A stretch of DNA of 64,000 bases from Dryocosmus kuriphilus (lineage: Eukaryota > Arthropoda > Insecta > Hymenoptera > Cynipidae), in contig CM076196.1 of NCBI GenBank assembly GCA_038277395.1, forward strand, positions 80,408,286 through 80,472,285, given 5' to 3'. Of this stretch, positions 60,930-64,000 are shown piece by piece. Positions within the stretch are counted from its first letter, which is position 1. The number at the start of each line of letters is the position of its first letter. Both the position numbers and the translations under genes were made by a program. Below the pieces are notes generated by a model, which saw nothing but the letters and a program-made list of their open reading frames with translations, did not search any database and was not told where the DNA came from.

Positions 60930-61870
60930 CAAAATGTTGATCAGATCATCAGTAAATTCAGGCACGATCTCCTTTTACATTCTCATTCATGAAAATGTGA
61001 TGGAATCGTCCAAATTCTCGACCTCCAATTTTTAACGGATCTTTACGTTTCAGGACTCACAGAGTCTGAAAATCGTAAGAGATTTTGTTGGTGTTTGTCT
61101 GTCTGTATTTGTATGTATGTCTGTTTGGTTACCTGAATTTTGTTGCCACGATAACTTTTGAAGGATTTGTCAAATCGAATCAGCTTGCAATACACTCTTT
61201 TAGGGTCCGATAATTGAGGTCAAGTTCATTAGCCAGCTTAAGTCAACCAAAATTAAATAATTTAGAGAATTTTCAAAATTAAAAAAATATTTCTTATGAT
61301 TTTCAGAAATTTTTGTCAAAGTTTCTGGTAGGTAGAAAAAAAATTTGCAAATTATTTTCATGGCATTTTTATATTCGATGCAAAATAAAAAAGTTGCATG
61401 ATTTTCGATATTTTCAAAGTTTTCAGAAAATAAAAAAGAATTTTCATTCTAATTCATGAGTTTATGATGGAATCATCAAAATTTTCGATCCCTATTTTTT
61501 AAACAAATCTTTACGTTTCGGCACTCACAGAGACCGAAAATCATAAAATTTTGTCGGTGTCTGTCTGCATATATGTCTGTATGTATGCCTTTGTGTTTTT
61601 TTGGTTACACGAATTTTGTTGCCACGCTAACTTTTAAAGGATAAGTCAAATCAAATCGGCCTTCAATACAATTTTTTAGAGTCCCAAAATTAAAATCACG
61701 TTCATTAACCAGGTTAATCCAACCAAAATTAAAAAATTTAGAGCATTTTTAATTTTAAAAGAAAAATATTTTTATGATTTTCAACAATTTTTCTCAAAGT
61801 TTCTGGTGAATGACAAAAAGTCTCGTAAATTATCTTAATGGTAATAATACATGATTTTCGATATTTTTAA
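60930..61870. repeat. Family E, two tandem partial copies (period ~467 bp)
   Basis: TTTACGTTTCAGGACTCACA near 61042 and TTTACGTTTCGGCACTCACA near 61509 each start a block. The block continues with GTCTGTCTG-type runs, TTGCCACGATAACTTTTGAAG, CAATACACTCTTTTAGGGTC and GTTCATTAGCCAGC. This is the same module as 49310-49500 and 54780-54990, here lacking the 160-bp unit array. The two blocks are direct tandem copies. Confidence 0.75.
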
Positions 61871-64000
61871 AATTAAAAAAAAAGAGTAAAGACTATTTTT
61901 CTACTCTACTTCCTTATTAAGGCTTAAACACGATCATGTGACCCCCATGTTCGAACTAGTATGGAAGACGTCACCTCCATTGATGTATTCCTAATGGAAT
62001 CTTTATGATTGAGAGAGAAAATACCGATTTCGAAGTTAATATTATTAAGCATTAGCTTTTTAAAATTAAGTAACTATAAACAATAAACATTCAAATTATG
62101 AAATCCATCGCACTTTATGCATATATGCTAGAAACAGCTTTAGAAGTACATTACAATGAAATAACAATGAAAGCCTTTTGCTTCATTTGAATACAAAACA
62201 TCGATCTAGGCAACAATTTGAAAAAAAGGTTTGAAAATGGTTCCTATAAAGTGGTTACATAAACTCGTTGAAGCTATCTGATTCTTAGAATCCAATGAAA
62301 CATCGAAACAACCTTTTACTCCTGGGACAAAATTTTTCTGGATCACGTACAAGACTTCCTACTGATAAAATAAGATTTCTTGGCAACTCGTAAGAGCACA
62401 TTAGCTATACATCCGTGAACATATATAAAGGAGGAAGATGGTTCGTGCAGTTTCTGCGCCTATGTGATGTGTTGGCTGTCAATTTGTGAAGGATGGCGGG
62501 AAGAAAGTTTAGTTCTTCTCCCTGTACCCACTTTCTACTGCCGCCATTCTTCACTCGGAGAAGTTTTAAGAGAAATGCGAAAGTTGGAGAGAGAATGGAT
62601 AGGGAGGAGTTATCTATCGATGCTACGGGATCCTTTTCTTTCCTCCCTTCTCAGTCTTTGTTAGCTTCACGGTCACGGTTCCGCATACTCTTGATATTTC
62701 TGATGAATTAAAACTCGAAACTGTTCGATACAAGGGAAATATGCATCTCTATCTGACCGTACTTTATTGGACAAAACTGGAGACTGAACCTTTTTTGTAA
62801 TTTTTAAGGCAGGAACGTAATATCCAACGAGTTTCGGTAGGGGAAATAAAATAGGAAATTACGCTGCAGCGAGAAAATTGTAAAGGTAGCACAGCAGAAG
62901 CAGAGAAATACAGACTCGTTTTCCTGGTTGTGACATTGCCATTTTCACGGCACTATTAAAAGTGGACGCTTGGGCAAACCGCGCCCTCATAACCCGTTAT
63001 GATTCCCTCGCTCAGAGTTGATGTGTTTCCTGGTTCCGCAATGTCTTTGTTCTTCGTGCTTGTATGTTCTATAATTCCATACGCAAACCTAGGACGATCA
63101 GTTGCTTAGTGTCAAGTCTGCATAATCAAGAATCCGTTTTACTCTCGTTTCATCTCGTTTCCTGAAGTAAAGAACACTATTAGCTTTTGTCTCCACACTT
63201 TATACGTTCTTCTGAATACTACCAGACAAGGAAAACTATTTCTTAGGCACAAGAAAATATTAGTTCAACCTAATCCTAAAATTTGGTTTAGTTTAGTTCT
63301 TACTAAAAATTAATCATTCATTTTCAAACAACAGCTTGGCATCCGCAACAAGAGGAGGCATGGAAGCTTTGTGCATCCATCATTAAGAGACTCCTCTAGT
63401 TTGCATTTTTTTTCCTTTCGAATTTATATACGTCTAGGTTGAAAGAGGCACAACTCAGTTTCGGTGCTTCTTTTCTCGCCATCCGTCGAGGTGGATAGAT
63501 AAGCAAGGCAGAATCCTGAGACAATGGACGAAATAGACATGGACAAAGGATAAAATGGGAGGAAGCTGCGGCAGCGCGAAACGTTCCAGAAATGCAGCAG
63601 TGAGCTTCAGACGAGACTTTGTTGGATTTGTGGATTATGAAGAGGAAAAGGACAGAGCAGGTCTGTTCGTGACATCAGGACAATGAAGACGAGAAAGAAG
63701 TAAGCGATAAAGCTGTCGTGGAAATACATAATTTATACACCTCTCTTAGCCTCTCTCTATCCTCTCCTTTCTACCCCCTTGCCATCCACTCGTCTACAAA
63801 ACCATTTTTCCATTCGGAATAAATAAAGCATTTCTTTGAGGAAAAGCTTATATTGGCAAAAAACCACTGGCTGCTGCAAGCTAAAAGAAAAACTAATTAC
63901 ACTCTCAAAACCAAGGGGTAAAGAATGAAAAAGTACCGAGATTGTGATGTGTCTGACCTAGCAGTTCATTTACTACTTCAGAAATATTCTACAAGAATTT
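61871..64000. other. No gene recognised; less AT-rich from 62400
   Basis: The first 500 bp are AT-rich. From 62400 onward composition is more balanced, with a purine-rich stretch at 63540-63720. Overlapping short open frames at 62464-62711 show no domain. No RNA gene, repeat or splice signal that I trust. Confidence 0.4.

Overview
The window is transposon-dense, AT-rich animal DNA, most likely from an insect. A hymenopteran is my guess from the mix of elements and is not proven. I found no exon of a recognisable host gene. Every protein-coding sequence I can identify belongs to a mobile element, so the window is probably intergenic or lies inside a very large intron. One possible recursive splice site near 56.667 kb would fit the intron reading.

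Layout. 0-10 kb: the right end of a GGCC-rich element (family A), a roughly 172-bp tandem array split by another element (family C), a complete family A element (4213-5555), a 1.1-kb palindrome, and a palindromic MITE between two long (TA)n tracts. 10-17.3 kb: an RTE-like LINE fragment; a hAT element with a perfect 8-bp target duplication (12277-15158) that has been invaded by a foldback element and a family B element; a Penelope fragment; and a second family B element. 18.9-20.7 kb: a palindromic MITE and an inverted pair of tRNA-like halves. 22.2-30.8 kb: two Penelope-like elements (PLEs). PLE1 is on the minus strand, has inverted terminal repeats and a hammerhead-type motif in each arm. PLE2 is on the plus strand with direct terminal repeats.

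30.8-46.1 kb: a Tc1-like transposon with an open DD34E transposase, two more LINE copies, a dead mariner, a short-period element (family D), a MITE, and a 3.1-kb DNA transposon with 569-bp inverted repeats around a 546-aa open reading frame (CMC-like). 46.1-64 kb: a 2.1-kb non-autonomous TIR element, four copies of a dispersed repeat (family E), a TTAA-flanked MITE, a TIR element holding a 44-bp poly-C run and a 5S-rRNA-like segment, a tRNA-derived SINE, a TA-flanked MITE, and mostly featureless AT-rich DNA with a few GC-richer patches.

Function. Two elements could encode active enzyme: the Tc1-like transposase (30952-31950) and the CMC-like transposase (43870-45510). The LINEs, the mariner, the hAT and both PLEs carry stops, frameshifts or lost catalytic residues. 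The least familiar feature is a recurring element architecture in families A-D: a short motif is repeated, degenerate and in both orientations, through most of the element's interior. For A and B, clear short terminal inverted repeats with apparent 2-bp target duplications are visible as well. All boundaries were read by eye from the sequence; no alignment or database search was run.
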